Origin: Marinomonas maritima
GTDB lineage: Bacteria; Pseudomonadota; Gammaproteobacteria; Pseudomonadales; Marinomonadaceae
Direction of reading: 5' to 3'
NCBI RefSeq assembly: GCF_024435075.2
Contig: NZ_JAMZEG020000002.1
Location: 558,001 to 622,000 of the forward strand
DNA length: 64,000 bases
The notes beneath the pieces were generated by a model that was not told where the DNA came from, made no database searches, and saw only the letters and a list, made by a program, of their open reading frames with translations. Below are positions 7,885-16,473 of the stretch, piece after piece; within the stretch, counting starts at the first letter, position 1, and the number at the start of each line of letters is the position of its first letter. Position numbers and translations under genes: made by a program.

Positions 7885-8099
7885 TAATTATTTTTTATTG
7901 AATAATTTTTTTCTAGACATTTAAACGTTGTAGGCGTGAGTTTAGGTTGGCAAGGGTATGCGAAGCAAAATGGATAAGCAGTGGAGTCGATAAAATCTAA
8001 GGAAAGTAGAAATGTTATATTTTGTACATTCATTTACTTTTTCAAAGTATCAAACTAATTTTATTAAACCTAACCTGATATTGTTTATAGGAAAATAAG

Positions 8100-8822
8100 A
8101 TGAAGAAAATTGCATTATTTCTTTCACTGTTCATTTTCAACAACGCTTACGCTTTAGATCAAGTTACTTTTGCCATTGGAGAGTGGTCGCCCTATACATC
8201 TGAAACAAATAAAAATGGAAAACTCGCAGAAAAAATCATTGTCGAATCTTTTTCCTTAGAAGGGGTAAAGGTCAATCTTACTTATAACAAATGGTCAGAA
8301 AGTTATGAGCAAGTAGAAAATGGACAAAGTGATGGTACTTTTCCTTGGTATCTTTCAGAAGAGCGAGCGGGAAAATTTATCTTTAGCGATCCCATTCTAG
8401 AAGATAAACAAGTATTTTTTCACCTAAACTCTACCGACTTTAATTGGTTTGGCTACACGGATCTTGTTAAATACAAAGTAGCAGGCACAAAAGCGTTTTC
8501 TCATGTTAAAGAATTACAAGATAAAGGTATTGAACCTATTATTTCGGAGGAAGAACCAGACAGTTTTCGTAAGGTATTAAGCGGGGAGGTAGATGTATAC
8601 CCAGCTTCATTAATTGTTGGTACACAAACAATTAAAACGCTTTTTTCACCAGAGGATGCAGCGAAATTTACCAGTCACAATATCCCTATGACCATTGATA
8701 ATATGTTCTTACTTGTCTCTAAGAAAGTGGATAATGGCGCAGAAATTGTTCAAACGTTTAATTCTGGTCTAATGAAGCTAAAGGGGTCAGGGCGCTATAC
8801 TGAAATACTTAGCGAACTATAA
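8100..8822 (+). CDS. Periplasmic solute-binding protein, family 3 type
   Basis: This 240-residue protein has a signal peptide (residues 1-18, ending NAYA). The body resembles bacterial extracellular solute-binding proteins of family 3 (amino-acid type), with FAIGEWSPYTSETNKNGKLA near the start and SDGTFPWYLSEERAGKFIFS in the first lobe. No permease or ATPase gene is adjacent. It may serve a transporter encoded elsewhere, or act as a sensor-like orphan. A purine-rich AGGAAAATAAG precedes the ATG. The 216 bases upstream hold no other gene that I can see. Confidence 0.8.
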   Translation: MKKIALFLSLFIFNNAYALDQVTFAIGEWSPYTSETNKNGKLAEKIIVESFSLEGVKVNLTYNKWSESYEQVENGQSDGTFPWYLSEERAGKFIFSDPILEDKQVFFHLNSTDFNWFGYTDLVKYKVAGTKAFSHVKELQDKGIEPIISEEEPDSFRKVLSGEVDVYPASLIVGTQTIKTLFSPEDAAKFTSHNIPMTIDNMFLLVSKKVDNGAEIVQTFNSGLMKLKGSGRYTEILSEL

Positions 8823-8878
8823 CCATTAAACAATGAAAAACTGATTTCGTATGTCCATTCTTATTAGGGGGCGTGTGT

Positions 8879-8912
8879 ATCTAAAGTCTTAATGTTTTTA
8901 AGGCTTTAGATA
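8879..8912. terminator. Hairpin between convergent genes
   Basis: ATCTAAAG...CTTTAGAT forms a stem with flanking TCTTA/TAAGG pairing. It lies between the rightward binding protein and the leftward Lrp gene. There is no strong T-run, so the terminator call is weak. Confidence 0.35.
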
Positions 8913-8983
8913 AAGGGCTTATTATTTGTTTATGACGTAACGTTTCTTTTCACTTATTTAGTGAAGCTGAGCGTTACGTTAAA

Positions 8984-9424
8984 TTACATGCTAGAAAGCA
9001 GTAAGCTGGTCTCACTGTTCAAGATACCGTCTACTTCTCTTACTCTGCGCAACACTCGATCAAACTCACCCAAGCTAGTGGTTTGCAATTCTGCCACTAA
9101 ATCCCAAGCGCCATTAGTTGTATGTAAAGTCACTAATTCGGGAATACCGCGTAGTTTTTTGATGACTTGTGAGGTGGATTGCCCTGCGACTTCGATCATC
9201 ATCATGGCGCGCACGGTTTCTTTTTCAATTTCCTTATGCACTCGTACAGTAAAACCTAATATCACGCCGCTGGAAATCAGTCGATCAAGGCGATTTTGCA
9301 CGGTGGCTCGGGACACTTTCAGTACTTGAGAAAGATAAGAAATAGAAGCTCGACCATCTTTGCGTAGCTCGGCGATCAAGGCACTGTCTAATGAGTCATA
9401 AATATAAGGGGTCATGATTACCAC
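8984..9424 (-). CDS. Lrp/AsnC-family transcriptional regulator
   Basis: This 146-residue protein has an N-terminal winged helix-turn-helix (LRKDGRASISYLSQVLKVSR, then ATVQNRLDRL) and a C-terminal AsnC ligand-binding (RAM) domain. Either the first Met or MTPYIYDS three residues later could be the start. It is divergent from ctlX (gap about 155 bases). In other bacteria an Lrp-type regulator next to an arginine-derivative hydrolase senses the amino acid and activates the divergent gene, so control of ctlX is likely but inferred. Confidence 0.9.
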   Translation of the reverse strand: MVIMTPYIYDSLDSALIAELRKDGRASISYLSQVLKVSRATVQNRLDRLISSGVILGFTVRVHKEIEKETVRAMMMIEVAGQSTSQVIKKLRGIPELVTLHTTNGAWDLVAELQTTSLGEFDRVLRRVREVDGILNSETSLLLSSM

Positions 9425-9578
9425 TGAGAAAAAATAGGATTACAAACAAAATTTAGCAATTAGATAAGTATGGCTTATCAAAATGTAATAAAACGTATCG
9501 AATTTTATAAATAGCTGACATTTTAAACAACACTAGCACTCTTTAAGATGAGCATCCACTCCACTGACGTGATGAGAG

Positions 9579-10508
9579 ATGTGTTGCATGACAGACGCTA
9601 TTGTTCATTCCCAATCCCCAGAAGCTATTGTGATGGTTCGTCCTCACTGTTTCGTTTCCAATCCTGAAACCATGGCGGACAACGCTTTCCAGCGGTTGTC
9701 TCACACGGAGTCCGCTGCGATATCCGCTTATGGCGAAGTGACTCAAGCGGTGGAAACATTGGCTGCAGAAGGCGTGACGGTGCATTTGTTTGAAGACACA
9801 AGCGCCGCAACACCAGACTCTGTGTTTCCTAACAATTGGTTTTCTACGCATCATCACGGCACCTTGGTTAAGTACCCAATGTACGCACCCAATCGCCGTC
9901 AAGAGTACCGCCAAGATATCATGGATTATTTAACCCAAGTGTATGATTATTCTCACGTAGTCGACCTGCGTGATGCGGCCAACCAGCACGAATTTTTAGA
10001 AGGTACAGGGTCCATTGTGTTTGATCATCGCAATAAGGTCGCGTACGCCGCGGCGTCGAAACGCACTCACGAACGTTTGTTTTATTCGCTGTGTGAATCA
10101 ATTGGTTTTCAAGGCGTGTTGTTCGATGCAGCGGATGAAAACGGCATTCCTGTGTATCACAGTAATGTTTTGATGTGTATTAGCAGGCAGTTTGTCATGA
10201 TCGGCATGGACATGGTGGCGCCAAAAGACCGCAAAAGGCTTTATTCGTTATTTGAACAGGGTGGTTTGACTGTGATCGAGTTAAGCCATCAGCAAATACG
10301 AAATTTTTGTGGCAATGCCATTGAATTAAAAGGGAAAGCAGGGCGTTTACTGGCATTGTCTTTAACGGCATTTAATGCACTGACAGATTCGCAAAAAATG
10401 ATTATTCAACAATCGAATAAATTGGTGCCATTAGCGGTATCCACTATAGAATCGGCTGGCGGCTCGGTGCGTTGTATGATCGCCGGTATTCATCGTCGAA
10501 TAGAGTAA
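9579..10508 (+). CDS. ctlX: Citrulline hydrolase CtlX / dimethylargininase-like amidinotransferase-fold enzyme
   Basis: This 309-residue protein has the pentein (guanidine-modifying enzyme) fold signatures: MVRPHCFVSNPETMADNAFQ at the N-terminus, FPNNWFSTHHHGTLVKYPM, the HEFLEGTGSIVFDH acidic/His motif, YHSNVLMCI, and the catalytic Cys299 in GGSVRCMIAGIH. CtlX-type enzymes hydrolyse citrulline to ornithine; related enzymes act on dimethylarginine. ATG at 9579 follows GATGAGAG; ATG at 9588 (MTDAIVHS) is an equally good start. The Lrp regulator next door fits amino-acid-responsive control. The exact substrate is not fixed by sequence. Confidence 0.8.
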   Translation: MCCMTDAIVHSQSPEAIVMVRPHCFVSNPETMADNAFQRLSHTESAAISAYGEVTQAVETLAAEGVTVHLFEDTSAATPDSVFPNNWFSTHHHGTLVKYPMYAPNRRQEYRQDIMDYLTQVYDYSHVVDLRDAANQHEFLEGTGSIVFDHRNKVAYAAASKRTHERLFYSLCESIGFQGVLFDAADENGIPVYHSNVLMCISRQFVMIGMDMVAPKDRKRLYSLFEQGGLTVIELSHQQIRNFCGNAIELKGKAGRLLALSLTAFNALTDSQKMIIQQSNKLVPLAVSTIESAGGSVRCMIAGIHRRIE

Positions 10509-10540
10509 AGCTTGCTAGAAAAAGGGTAAGAATTACCACA

Positions 10541-10572
10541 GGTAACGTGCGGTATCTGTCTTGCACGTTACC
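10541..10572. terminator. Hairpin shared by convergent ctlX and msrB
   Basis: Perfect 10-base arms GGTAACGTGC (10541-10550) and GCACGTTACC (10563-10572) lie between the 3' ends of the two convergent genes. No T-run follows, so termination is only inferred from position. Confidence 0.4.
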
Positions 10573-10585
10573 CTAATGGCGGGAG

Positions 10586-10954
10586 TTAAGCGTTGCTTTT
10601 GAATTTCATGGAAATGGAGTTCACGCAATGACGGATATTGTTTTCGGTGAGTCTTTCACCTTCGAACACATGGCCAAGGTGACCTTCGCAATTGGCGCAA
10701 ACGATCTCGATACGACGACCATCCGCATCTGGAATACGTTTCACAGCGCCTTTGATTTCATCGTCAAAACTTGGCCAGCCGCAATGGGAAACAAATTTAT
10801 GTTCAGAGGTATAAAGTGGTGCATCACACTGGCGACAAACGTATAAGCCGCCTTCCATTGTGTCTGTGTATTCTCCAGTGAACGGGCGTTCTGTGCCTTT
10901 ATCAAGAATCACACTGGCTTCAGTTGGCGTCAGCTTGTTGTAGGGTTTACTCAT
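10586..10954 (-). CDS. msrB: Peptide-methionine (R)-S-oxide reductase MsrB
   Basis: This 122-residue protein is the standard length for single-domain MsrB. It has both zinc-binding CxxC motifs (CRQC and CANC). It also has the family blocks PFTGEYTDTMEGGLYVC and FVSHCGWPSFD. The C-terminal RHCVNSISMKF contains the catalytic Cys. It reduces the R-isomer of methionine sulfoxide in proteins with thioredoxin as donor, repairing oxidative damage in the cytoplasm. It stands alone, convergent with ctlX. Confidence 0.95.
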   Translation of the reverse strand: MSKPYNKLTPTEASVILDKGTERPFTGEYTDTMEGGLYVCRQCDAPLYTSEHKFVSHCGWPSFDDEIKGAVKRIPDADGRRIEIVCANCEGHLGHVFEGERLTENNIRHCVNSISMKFKSNA

Positions 10955-11063
10955 ATCAATTCACTCTCTTGCCGCTGTGATGGGACTTAATTAATGTAAA
11001 TTATGTCATGCCTTATCTTAGGATACTAAGACAATAAAATGAACGATGAGTTCTATTCGGCCA

Positions 11064-11090
11064 TAAAAAAAGGAGCAATCGCTCCTTAGA
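11064..11090 (-). terminator. Terminator downstream of the GFA-family gene
   Basis: The stem is AAGGAGC (11070-11076) with GCTCCTT (11081-11087). Read leftward it is followed by a run of seven T. It ends the leftward transcript of the gene at 11111. Confidence 0.8.
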
Positions 11091-11110
11091 TTACGCATTA
11101 TTTTTTACGA

Positions 11111-11512
11111 TTATACCGCTGGGCGTTCTTCGTATTTCGGCTTGTCATCGTTTATGTCATACCATTCCGCTTTTGAGCCGACAAAAATATGGGAGGAGGG
11201 TTTGCCGTCAATTTTGGTATCGAGTGTGCCGATGCGTAAACGCAGTAATTCTGGCATGTGTGGGCGACGACTATAAAGTGGTGACGCACATTGTTTGCAA
11301 AAGACGCGGAAAACATCCGGTGTTGACTCGTATTCCGCTAGTAACTCTTTGCCTTTCAAAAGAACAAAAGCGGTGGTGGGAATGGCAGCATTGGTTGCAA
11401 AAGCTGAGCCGTTGGCTTTGCGGCACTTTTGACAGTGACACTGCATAATGTCACCCAATTCGCCGCGTATCTCGTATTGAATGCCATTACATAAACAGCT
11501 TCCAGATAACAT
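11111..11512 (-). CDS. GFA-family (CENP-V/GFA domain) zinc protein
   Basis: This 133-residue protein has the cysteine pattern of the glutathione-dependent formaldehyde-activating (GFA) fold: CLC near residues 6-8, CHCQKCRKANG (25-35), and FCKQCASPLYSRRP. These cysteines bind structural and catalytic zinc. Some family members speed the condensation of formaldehyde with glutathione, but most are of unknown function, so the enzyme name should not be taken literally. It is a single gene with its own terminator. AGGAGAAGATT before the ATG is a good ribosome site. Confidence 0.85.
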   Translation of the reverse strand: MLSGSCLCNGIQYEIRGELGDIMQCHCQKCRKANGSAFATNAAIPTTAFVLLKGKELLAEYESTPDVFRVFCKQCASPLYSRRPHMPELLRLRIGTLDTKIDGKPSSHIFVGSKAEWYDINDDKPKYEERPAV

Positions 11513-11694
11513 AATCTTCTCCTGATTTTTTTTGGTGCTTAGCTTACTTCATGAAAATCTTAAGCCGTTAAAGTAACATTGATTATTGCAACCGAACACC
11601 TCTGTTTTTAAATAGTATCGAGGGTTTAACAATGTTTACACATAGTTGAATTCGGGGCTTAGCGTGTTTTATCAAAGGGCGATAATTTGCTTAT

Positions 11695-12558
11695 TCAGCT
11701 TGCTTTGTTTCGCCATTGCTTACGAAATTGTAGTGGCGAAAGATGTTTAAATTTTTTAAATTGGCGATTGAAATTGGACTGATTTAGAAATCCGCTTTTT
11801 TCGGAAATGATGGCGACAGGTTGCTCGCTGCTGATGAGTAATGAACAAGCGTGTCCGATCCTCACTTCATTAAGGTATTGATTGAAACTTTGGTGCATAT
11901 TGGCTTTAAAAAACCGTACAAAGTGGCTGGAACTCATGGCGCTTACTTTGGCCGCATCGGCTAAGCTAATATTGTCTGCAAAGCTGTCGTGTATCCAACG
12001 GAGAACTTGGCTTAGTCTGCGTTGTTGGCTTGCGTTGGTGTGTTGGGAGTGAAACTTTGAACTAGCGAGTGCCTTATGCGGCTCACTTTGTAGACATACT
12101 AGCACTTCTAATAGCAGTGTTAGTTTTCGCGCATCATTGGCTTGAATCATTTCTAGAAACCGAGGCCGGAGTCGGCGAGCAATGTCTTCTGAAAACTGGG
12201 CACCTTGATGTGCCTGATTGAGTTTTTCCTTTAGCGAATTCAGTTCTGGGAATAATGCTACCACGTTGTCGATCCAATGATTGCTGAACCATAAAACGAT
12301 CACGCTAATGGGTTTATTGCTGTCGATTTTGTCTTGAGAATGCCATGTATGTGGCAGGTTTGGACCTATCAGCGTTAGATCGTTGTCTGTGTATTCTTCA
12401 ATATGGTCTCCAATATAGCGTTTTCCTACGCTGTTTATAGAAAGCGTTAGTTCGTATTCTGGATGGAAATGCCACTCAAAGGGAATGGAGTCCAGCTCTC
12501 TTAGTAAAAATTGCCAAGAAACTTGCGCCTTAGGTAAAAATTCTAGGTGGGCTTTCAT
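11695..12558 (-). CDS. AraC-family transcriptional regulator
   Basis: This 287-residue protein has an N-terminal cupin-like sensing domain (WHFHPEYELTLSINSVGKRY) and a C-terminal AraC DNA-binding domain at about residues 185-285. Its two helix-turn-helices include SLADAAKVSAMSSSHFVRFF and PVAIISEKSGFLNQSNFNRQ, then FKKFKHLSPLQFR. It is divergent from the phytanoyl-CoA-dioxygenase-family gene (gap 150 bases) and probably activates it. The effector is unknown. Confidence 0.9.
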   Translation of the reverse strand: MKAHLEFLPKAQVSWQFLLRELDSIPFEWHFHPEYELTLSINSVGKRYIGDHIEEYTDNDLTLIGPNLPHTWHSQDKIDSNKPISVIVLWFSNHWIDNVVALFPELNSLKEKLNQAHQGAQFSEDIARRLRPRFLEMIQANDARKLTLLLEVLVCLQSEPHKALASSKFHSQHTNASQQRRLSQVLRWIHDSFADNISLADAAKVSAMSSSHFVRFFKANMHQSFNQYLNEVRIGHACSLLISSEQPVAIISEKSGFLNQSNFNRQFKKFKHLSPLQFRKQWRNKAS

Positions 12559-12614
12559 TGCATTATTGACACTTATTAATCATTGATATCGTTAATAATG
12601 ATCAGATAGTACTT

Positions 12615-12630
12615 AAATACAAGTGTATTT
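12615..12630. promoter_or_regulatory. Inverted repeat in the AraC/PhyH divergent promoter region
   Basis: AAATACA (12615-12621) and TGTATTT (12624-12630) form a perfect 7-base inverted repeat with a two-base gap. It lies between the AraC regulator and its divergent neighbour. It could be a regulator site, although AraC proteins more often use direct repeats. Confidence 0.35.
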
Positions 12631-12708
12631 TGCTAAAACAATAATCTGACCTCATTACACTTAACTTAAGAAACACAGCATTCAAAATAAAAATATGAGG
12701 TACATGAG

Positions 12709-13653
12709 ATGTCAGATAATTTAAATACACCAGGGAATCGTTCTGTAGGTCATCATATTGGCGTTGCTCTTAGTGACATCAAAAAAACGAGACCATTGCG
12801 AGTGTTGTCGAAAGCTCAGTTTCGCCATTGGCAAGAAAAAGGCTACGTGGTTATTCCTAATGCAGTTAGTGCATCCGACGTGAAAGACACTGTCGACTTT
12901 CTTTGGGAATTTCAGGAAATGTCGCCGTCCAATCCAGACAGTTGGTATGCGCCTCAGCGGTTAGCTCATGCAATGACAGAGCTTAATAATTCTGGAATGG
13001 TCGAGGCTTATCATCATCAAGTGTTGTGGAATAACCGACAAGCACAACGGGTGTATGACAGCTTTGTTGATATTTGGGACAAAGAAGCTCTATGGGTCAC
13101 GATCGACAGGGCCAACTTGAATCCCCCTAATCGAGCTGGCCGTGAGTTTTCAGGCTTTATTCATTGGGACAGCGATACATCACAGACACCGTTACCGATT
13201 AGTGTTCAGGGAGTATTGGCGCTTTCTGATACAGATGAAGAAACCGGTGGTTTTCAATGTGTTCCCGAATTGTATCGTGATCTTGCTGTTTGGCGAGAAA
13301 GCCAACCTCTAGATCGCAATCCCTTTAAACCGGACCTAACTGGCTATCAAGCCGAGTCTGTTCCAATGAAAGCGGGTGACTTATTAATTTTTAATGGATT
13401 GCTGCCTCATGGCATTCGCCCGAATACGTCTAACCGAGTGCGCCTTGCGCAATATATCTCGATGAGCCCAGCAATGGCCGATGACTCAGTGCGTGATTGG
13501 CGATTAGACTGTTTTGAACAAAAATCTACCCCAATGGGCTACGCCTTTCCCGGAGACCCAAGAAAGTGGGAAAGAGAGAAATATACAGCGGCCACATTAA
13601 CGACTTTAGGTGAAAGACTGTTAGGTCGGCGACCTTGGGGCTTTGTCTCATAA
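12709..13653 (+). CDS. Phytanoyl-CoA dioxygenase (PhyH) family protein
   Basis: This 314-residue protein has the 2-oxoglutarate/Fe(II) oxygenase facial triad: His152 and Asp154 (IHWDSD) and the distal His234 (LLPHGIRPN). Arg237 or Arg242 is available to bind 2-oxoglutarate. The domain begins around residue 37 with FRHWQEKGYVVIPNAVSASD. Family members hydroxylate small molecules such as ectoine, phytanoyl-CoA or natural-product intermediates. The substrate is not evident here. AraC control from the divergent gene is likely. ATGAGGTACATGAG before the ATG provides the ribosome site. Confidence 0.85.
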   Translation: MSDNLNTPGNRSVGHHIGVALSDIKKTRPLRVLSKAQFRHWQEKGYVVIPNAVSASDVKDTVDFLWEFQEMSPSNPDSWYAPQRLAHAMTELNNSGMVEAYHHQVLWNNRQAQRVYDSFVDIWDKEALWVTIDRANLNPPNRAGREFSGFIHWDSDTSQTPLPISVQGVLALSDTDEETGGFQCVPELYRDLAVWRESQPLDRNPFKPDLTGYQAESVPMKAGDLLIFNGLLPHGIRPNTSNRVRLAQYISMSPAMADDSVRDWRLDCFEQKSTPMGYAFPGDPRKWEREKYTAATLTTLGERLLGRRPWGFVS

Positions 13654-13667
13654 GTCACAGTCCCACA

Positions 13668-13698
13668 GCAATACGGCGGTTTTAAAGCGCCGTATTGC
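13668..13698. terminator. Hairpin downstream of the PhyH-family gene
   Basis: Arms GCAATACGGCG (13668-13678) and CGCCGTATTGC (13688-13698) pair perfectly. The hairpin lies 15 bases after the stop codon. No T-run follows, so it may be a factor-dependent terminator or an mRNA-stabilising stem. Confidence 0.45.
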
Positions 13699-13879
13699 GA
13701 CATGATCTGGTTGCTAGCAAATATTGAATGAAAGCGAGCGACGGATTATGTGAATTGGTTGATTCTACTGACCGTGCACTTCTCTCCATGTTGTTGATAT
13801 AACGTCTAATCTACAATTCTCCCTTCTTATTACGTTTTGAGTGTCCCGATGCATATTCAAAGTTCTATTTCAAATAGCG

Positions 13880-13893
13880 GTTAAACGTTTAAC
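13880..13893. promoter_or_regulatory. LacI-family operator, distal copy
   Basis: The perfect palindrome GTTAAACGTTTAAC has the central CG typical of LacI-family sites. An identical copy lies 58 bases downstream. Both lie just upstream of the LacI-type gene at 13979. The rest of the 325-base gap after the PhyH gene shows only the hairpin at 13668 and no gene. Confidence 0.85.
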
Positions 13894-13937
13894 AAAGTAC
13901 TTGATTGATTAAATATTTGTCTGCTAGTCTTAGTGCT

Positions 13938-13951
13938 GTTAAACGTTTAAC
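13938..13951. promoter_or_regulatory. LacI-family operator, proximal copy
   Basis: This is a second exact GTTAAACGTTTAAC palindrome, 27 bases before the regulator's start codon. The two copies flank a possible promoter (TTGATT near 13901). This arrangement suits repression by a tetramer or two dimers. Confidence 0.85.
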
Positions 13952-13978
13952 TAAAAAAATTAAAAAGGTACGTTTGCA

Positions 13979-14998
13979 ATGAGAAAGCCTTCAATCCGCG
14001 AAGTTGCTAAGTTAGCTGATGTGTCGACAGCGACGGTTTCTAATGTCTTTTCGGGCAAGAAACCAGTCAATGACGAGCTTAAAGAGCGCGTTCGTCTGGC
14101 TGCAAATCAACTCGGCTATCAAATGGATCGTGCTGCCTCCCAATTGCGTTCACAACGGAATAAAGTTGTCACGGTTTTGGTGCCAAATATCACCGATACG
14201 TTTTTTGCTACCATTGTTTCCCATCTTGAAAACCTTGCTTTTGAACATGGCTACGACGTTATTGTGGCGAGTTCACATGATCGTGATGATGTTGAAACAT
14301 CGCGTATTAAAGCGTTAATGAGCTGGCGGCCTGCTGGTATGATTGCTATTCCATGCTCAGGTCAGCTATCGGAATCACTTCTTAGCTTAACATCCCATTG
14401 TCCAACGGTCTTGATTGACCGTGTTTCCGTCCATTCAGCGCCGTTTGATACCGTTACGATTGATAATCGTGCTGCAGGGGATTTAGCCTGCCAGCATCTT
14501 GCAAACGCAGGCCATGAGAACATCTTGATAGCGGCGTCAAATTTGTCTTTTCCTCCTATTCGTGAGCGTGTTGAAGGGGCTTTCTTGGCAATGGAGAAGT
14601 CCCAGTTAGCCAAACCAAATGTTATTGAACTGGGGTCTGATTTAGAAGAAGGCGCTGTAAAAATAACGAACTGGTTAGAGCGCAATCCTAAGCCCACGGC
14701 GATATTAGCGCTAACAAACGTAACGACACTCAGTACGCTTACTGCATTAGCTGAATGCAATATTAAAGTCGGTCAGGATATTTCGTTGGTGGCCTTTGAT
14801 GACTACGCTTGGATGTCGGCACGAAGTACCAGCTTAACTGCGATACGTCAGCCTGTAGCCGAGGTCGCCCAAAATGCGTGGTCTCGATTGTTAGAACGCA
14901 TTGACTCAGAAAGAATAAATGTCGATCCAAAGGCCACTATTTTGGAAGCGACGCTTATTCAGCGCCACTCTGTGAAAAATATGTCAGTAGAAAATTAA
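13979..14998 (+). CDS. LacI-family regulator of the ribitol operon
   Basis: This 339-residue protein has a LacI helix-turn-helix and hinge at residues 4-60 (SIREVAKLADVSTATVSNVF). It is followed by a periplasmic-binding-protein-like sugar domain, with VTVLVPNITDTFFATIVSHL near the start and the SLVAFDDYAWMS motif near 268. It heads the ribitol gene set and carries its own operators, so autoregulation is likely. In Klebsiella the ribitol operon repressor RbtR is also a LacI-type protein, which supports the role. Ribitol or D-ribulose would be the natural inducer (inference). Confidence 0.88.
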   Translation: MRKPSIREVAKLADVSTATVSNVFSGKKPVNDELKERVRLAANQLGYQMDRAASQLRSQRNKVVTVLVPNITDTFFATIVSHLENLAFEHGYDVIVASSHDRDDVETSRIKALMSWRPAGMIAIPCSGQLSESLLSLTSHCPTVLIDRVSVHSAPFDTVTIDNRAAGDLACQHLANAGHENILIAASNLSFPPIRERVEGAFLAMEKSQLAKPNVIELGSDLEEGAVKITNWLERNPKPTAILALTNVTTLSTLTALAECNIKVGQDISLVAFDDYAWMSARSTSLTAIRQPVAEVAQNAWSRLLERIDSERINVDPKATILEATLIQRHSVKNMSVEN

Positions 14999-15060
14999 GA
15001 ATGTTGAAGTGGGAGGTTCACGCTAGTGATCCAATTTGGAAAAAATAGAAAAATAAGTTT

Positions 15061-15310
15061 AGGAGGCTAAGATGCAGAATTAATGAGTGAGAACTAGAAT
15101 CGGTAATACAACGTTTTACCTTAACCAATTAACCCTGCATCTTCGCGAAGGTCAGAGCTCAATAAAGATGTCTAACCACCTTGCATGACTGTTACAGCAG
15201 TGATGAAAGGCGCGGATAGTGTATTACATCTGAGTTTCTTAACCAATAGCGTTAGTGAGGGTAATGAAGCAACAATCATGATTTGGTTGTTGTGGGCGAT
15301 TTTCGCCTAA
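15061..15310 (+). pseudogene. Degenerate NAD-dependent sugar/uronate dehydrogenase-like remnant
   Basis: The 335-base gap between the LacI gene and the binding-protein gene holds a decayed coding trace. A textbook ribosome site AGGAGG (15061-15066) is followed by ATG at 15072, then stops after three codons. Downstream, RIGNTT, LHLREGQSSIKMS and, in another frame, AVMKGADSVLHL then SVSEGNEATIM resemble the N-terminal Rossmann part of uronate dehydrogenase-like epimerases, in order and spacing. Several frameshifts and a large deletion are implied. The identification is by eye and moderate at best. Confidence 0.4.
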
Positions 15311-15333
15311 AATTATTGATCGGAGTGTAAGTA

Positions 15334-16389
15334 ATGAAAACTATAGCAACAAAAATAATCGGTTTTACTACGCTTGCCGCTACCTTTGGAACGTTCGCAG
15401 TACAAGCTCAAGCGGCGTCGACAGTAGCGTTTTTGATGCCGGATCAGGCATCTACTCGATATGAAAAACATGACTTTCCAGGCTTTAAAGCCGCCATGGA
15501 AAAACTGTGTTCTGACTGTAAGTTGATTTATCAAAATGCCAATGGCGACGTGTCTTTACAGCAGCAACAATTTAATTCAGTGATTACACAAGGGGCAAAA
15601 GTCATTGTCCTGGATCCTGTCGATTCCAGTGCTGCGGCTTCTTTAGTGAATTTGGCGCAAAGTCAGGGCGTTAAAGTGATTGCCTATGACCGTCCTATTC
15701 CAGGAAAAGCGGCCGACTTCTACGTGTCCTTTGATAATAAAGGCATAGGTAAAGCCATTGCAGAAAGCTTGGTTCAGCATTTAGAAAAAATGGGCGTGCC
15801 AAAAGATAAAGGGGGTATTCTTCAGATTAATGGGTCTCCTACCGATGCCGCTGCGGGTTTGATCCGCGATGGTATTGATGAAGGGCTGGATAACAGCGGA
15901 TACACCACGATTGCCGAGTACGACACACCAGATTGGGCGCCACCAAAAGCGCAAACATGGGCGAATGGGCAAATTGCACGGTTTGGTTCAGATATTTTAG
16001 GTGTTGTCGCGGCTAATGATGGTACGGGTGGCGGCGCTATTGCTGCGCTAAAAGCCGCTGGTGTGGATCCTCTTCCTCCTGTAACCGGTAATGATGCGAC
16101 TATTGCTGCTCTGCAATTGATTATTGCGGGCGATCAGTACAATACCATTTCTAAACCGTCTGAAATTGTGGCGACAGCGGCCGCTAGTATCGCGGTTCAG
16201 ATGCTAAACGGCATTACCCCTAAGGCAAGAACGACTTTATACAACACACCATCTGAACTTTTTGTTCCAGAAGTGGTGACACGCGAAAACATTAAAGAGA
16301 TTGTTTTTGACAGTGGCGTTACCTTCGCTGGTGATGTTTGTACGGGTCGATATTTAGCCGGTTGTAAAGAGCTTGGTATTTGGCGCTAA
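15334..16389 (+). CDS. Pentose-type ABC transporter substrate-binding protein (probable ribitol)
   Basis: This 351-residue periplasmic protein has a signal peptide of about 27 residues ending QAQAA. The fold is the type 1 sugar-binding family (XylF/RbsB-like): VAFLMPDQASTRYEKHDFPG, QQFNSVITQGAKVIVLDPVD, VIAYDRPIP and VTGNDATIAALQLIIAGDQY. C-terminal cysteines (VCTGRYLAGC) may form a disulfide. It is first in the operon with its ATPase, permease, ribitol dehydrogenase and kinase. Ribitol as ligand is inferred from that context. Confidence 0.88.
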   Translation: MKTIATKIIGFTTLAATFGTFAVQAQAASTVAFLMPDQASTRYEKHDFPGFKAAMEKLCSDCKLIYQNANGDVSLQQQQFNSVITQGAKVIVLDPVDSSAAASLVNLAQSQGVKVIAYDRPIPGKAADFYVSFDNKGIGKAIAESLVQHLEKMGVPKDKGGILQINGSPTDAAAGLIRDGIDEGLDNSGYTTIAEYDTPDWAPPKAQTWANGQIARFGSDILGVVAANDGTGGGAIAALKAAGVDPLPPVTGNDATIAALQLIIAGDQYNTISKPSEIVATAAASIAVQMLNGITPKARTTLYNTPSELFVPEVVTRENIKEIVFDSGVTFAGDVCTGRYLAGCKELGIWR

Positions 16390-16473
16390 CGATACGCTAA
16401 TACTTTAATGCTCCGCCGCTCATGACATCATTTGAGCGGCGTCTTTCCTAATCTAACTCCTATGGAGCAAATC

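Noticed and set aside
15072..15083. Tiny MQN leader peptide after AGGAGG
   Set aside because: It is better explained as the start of a decayed gene, given coding traces downstream; no attenuator structure is seen.
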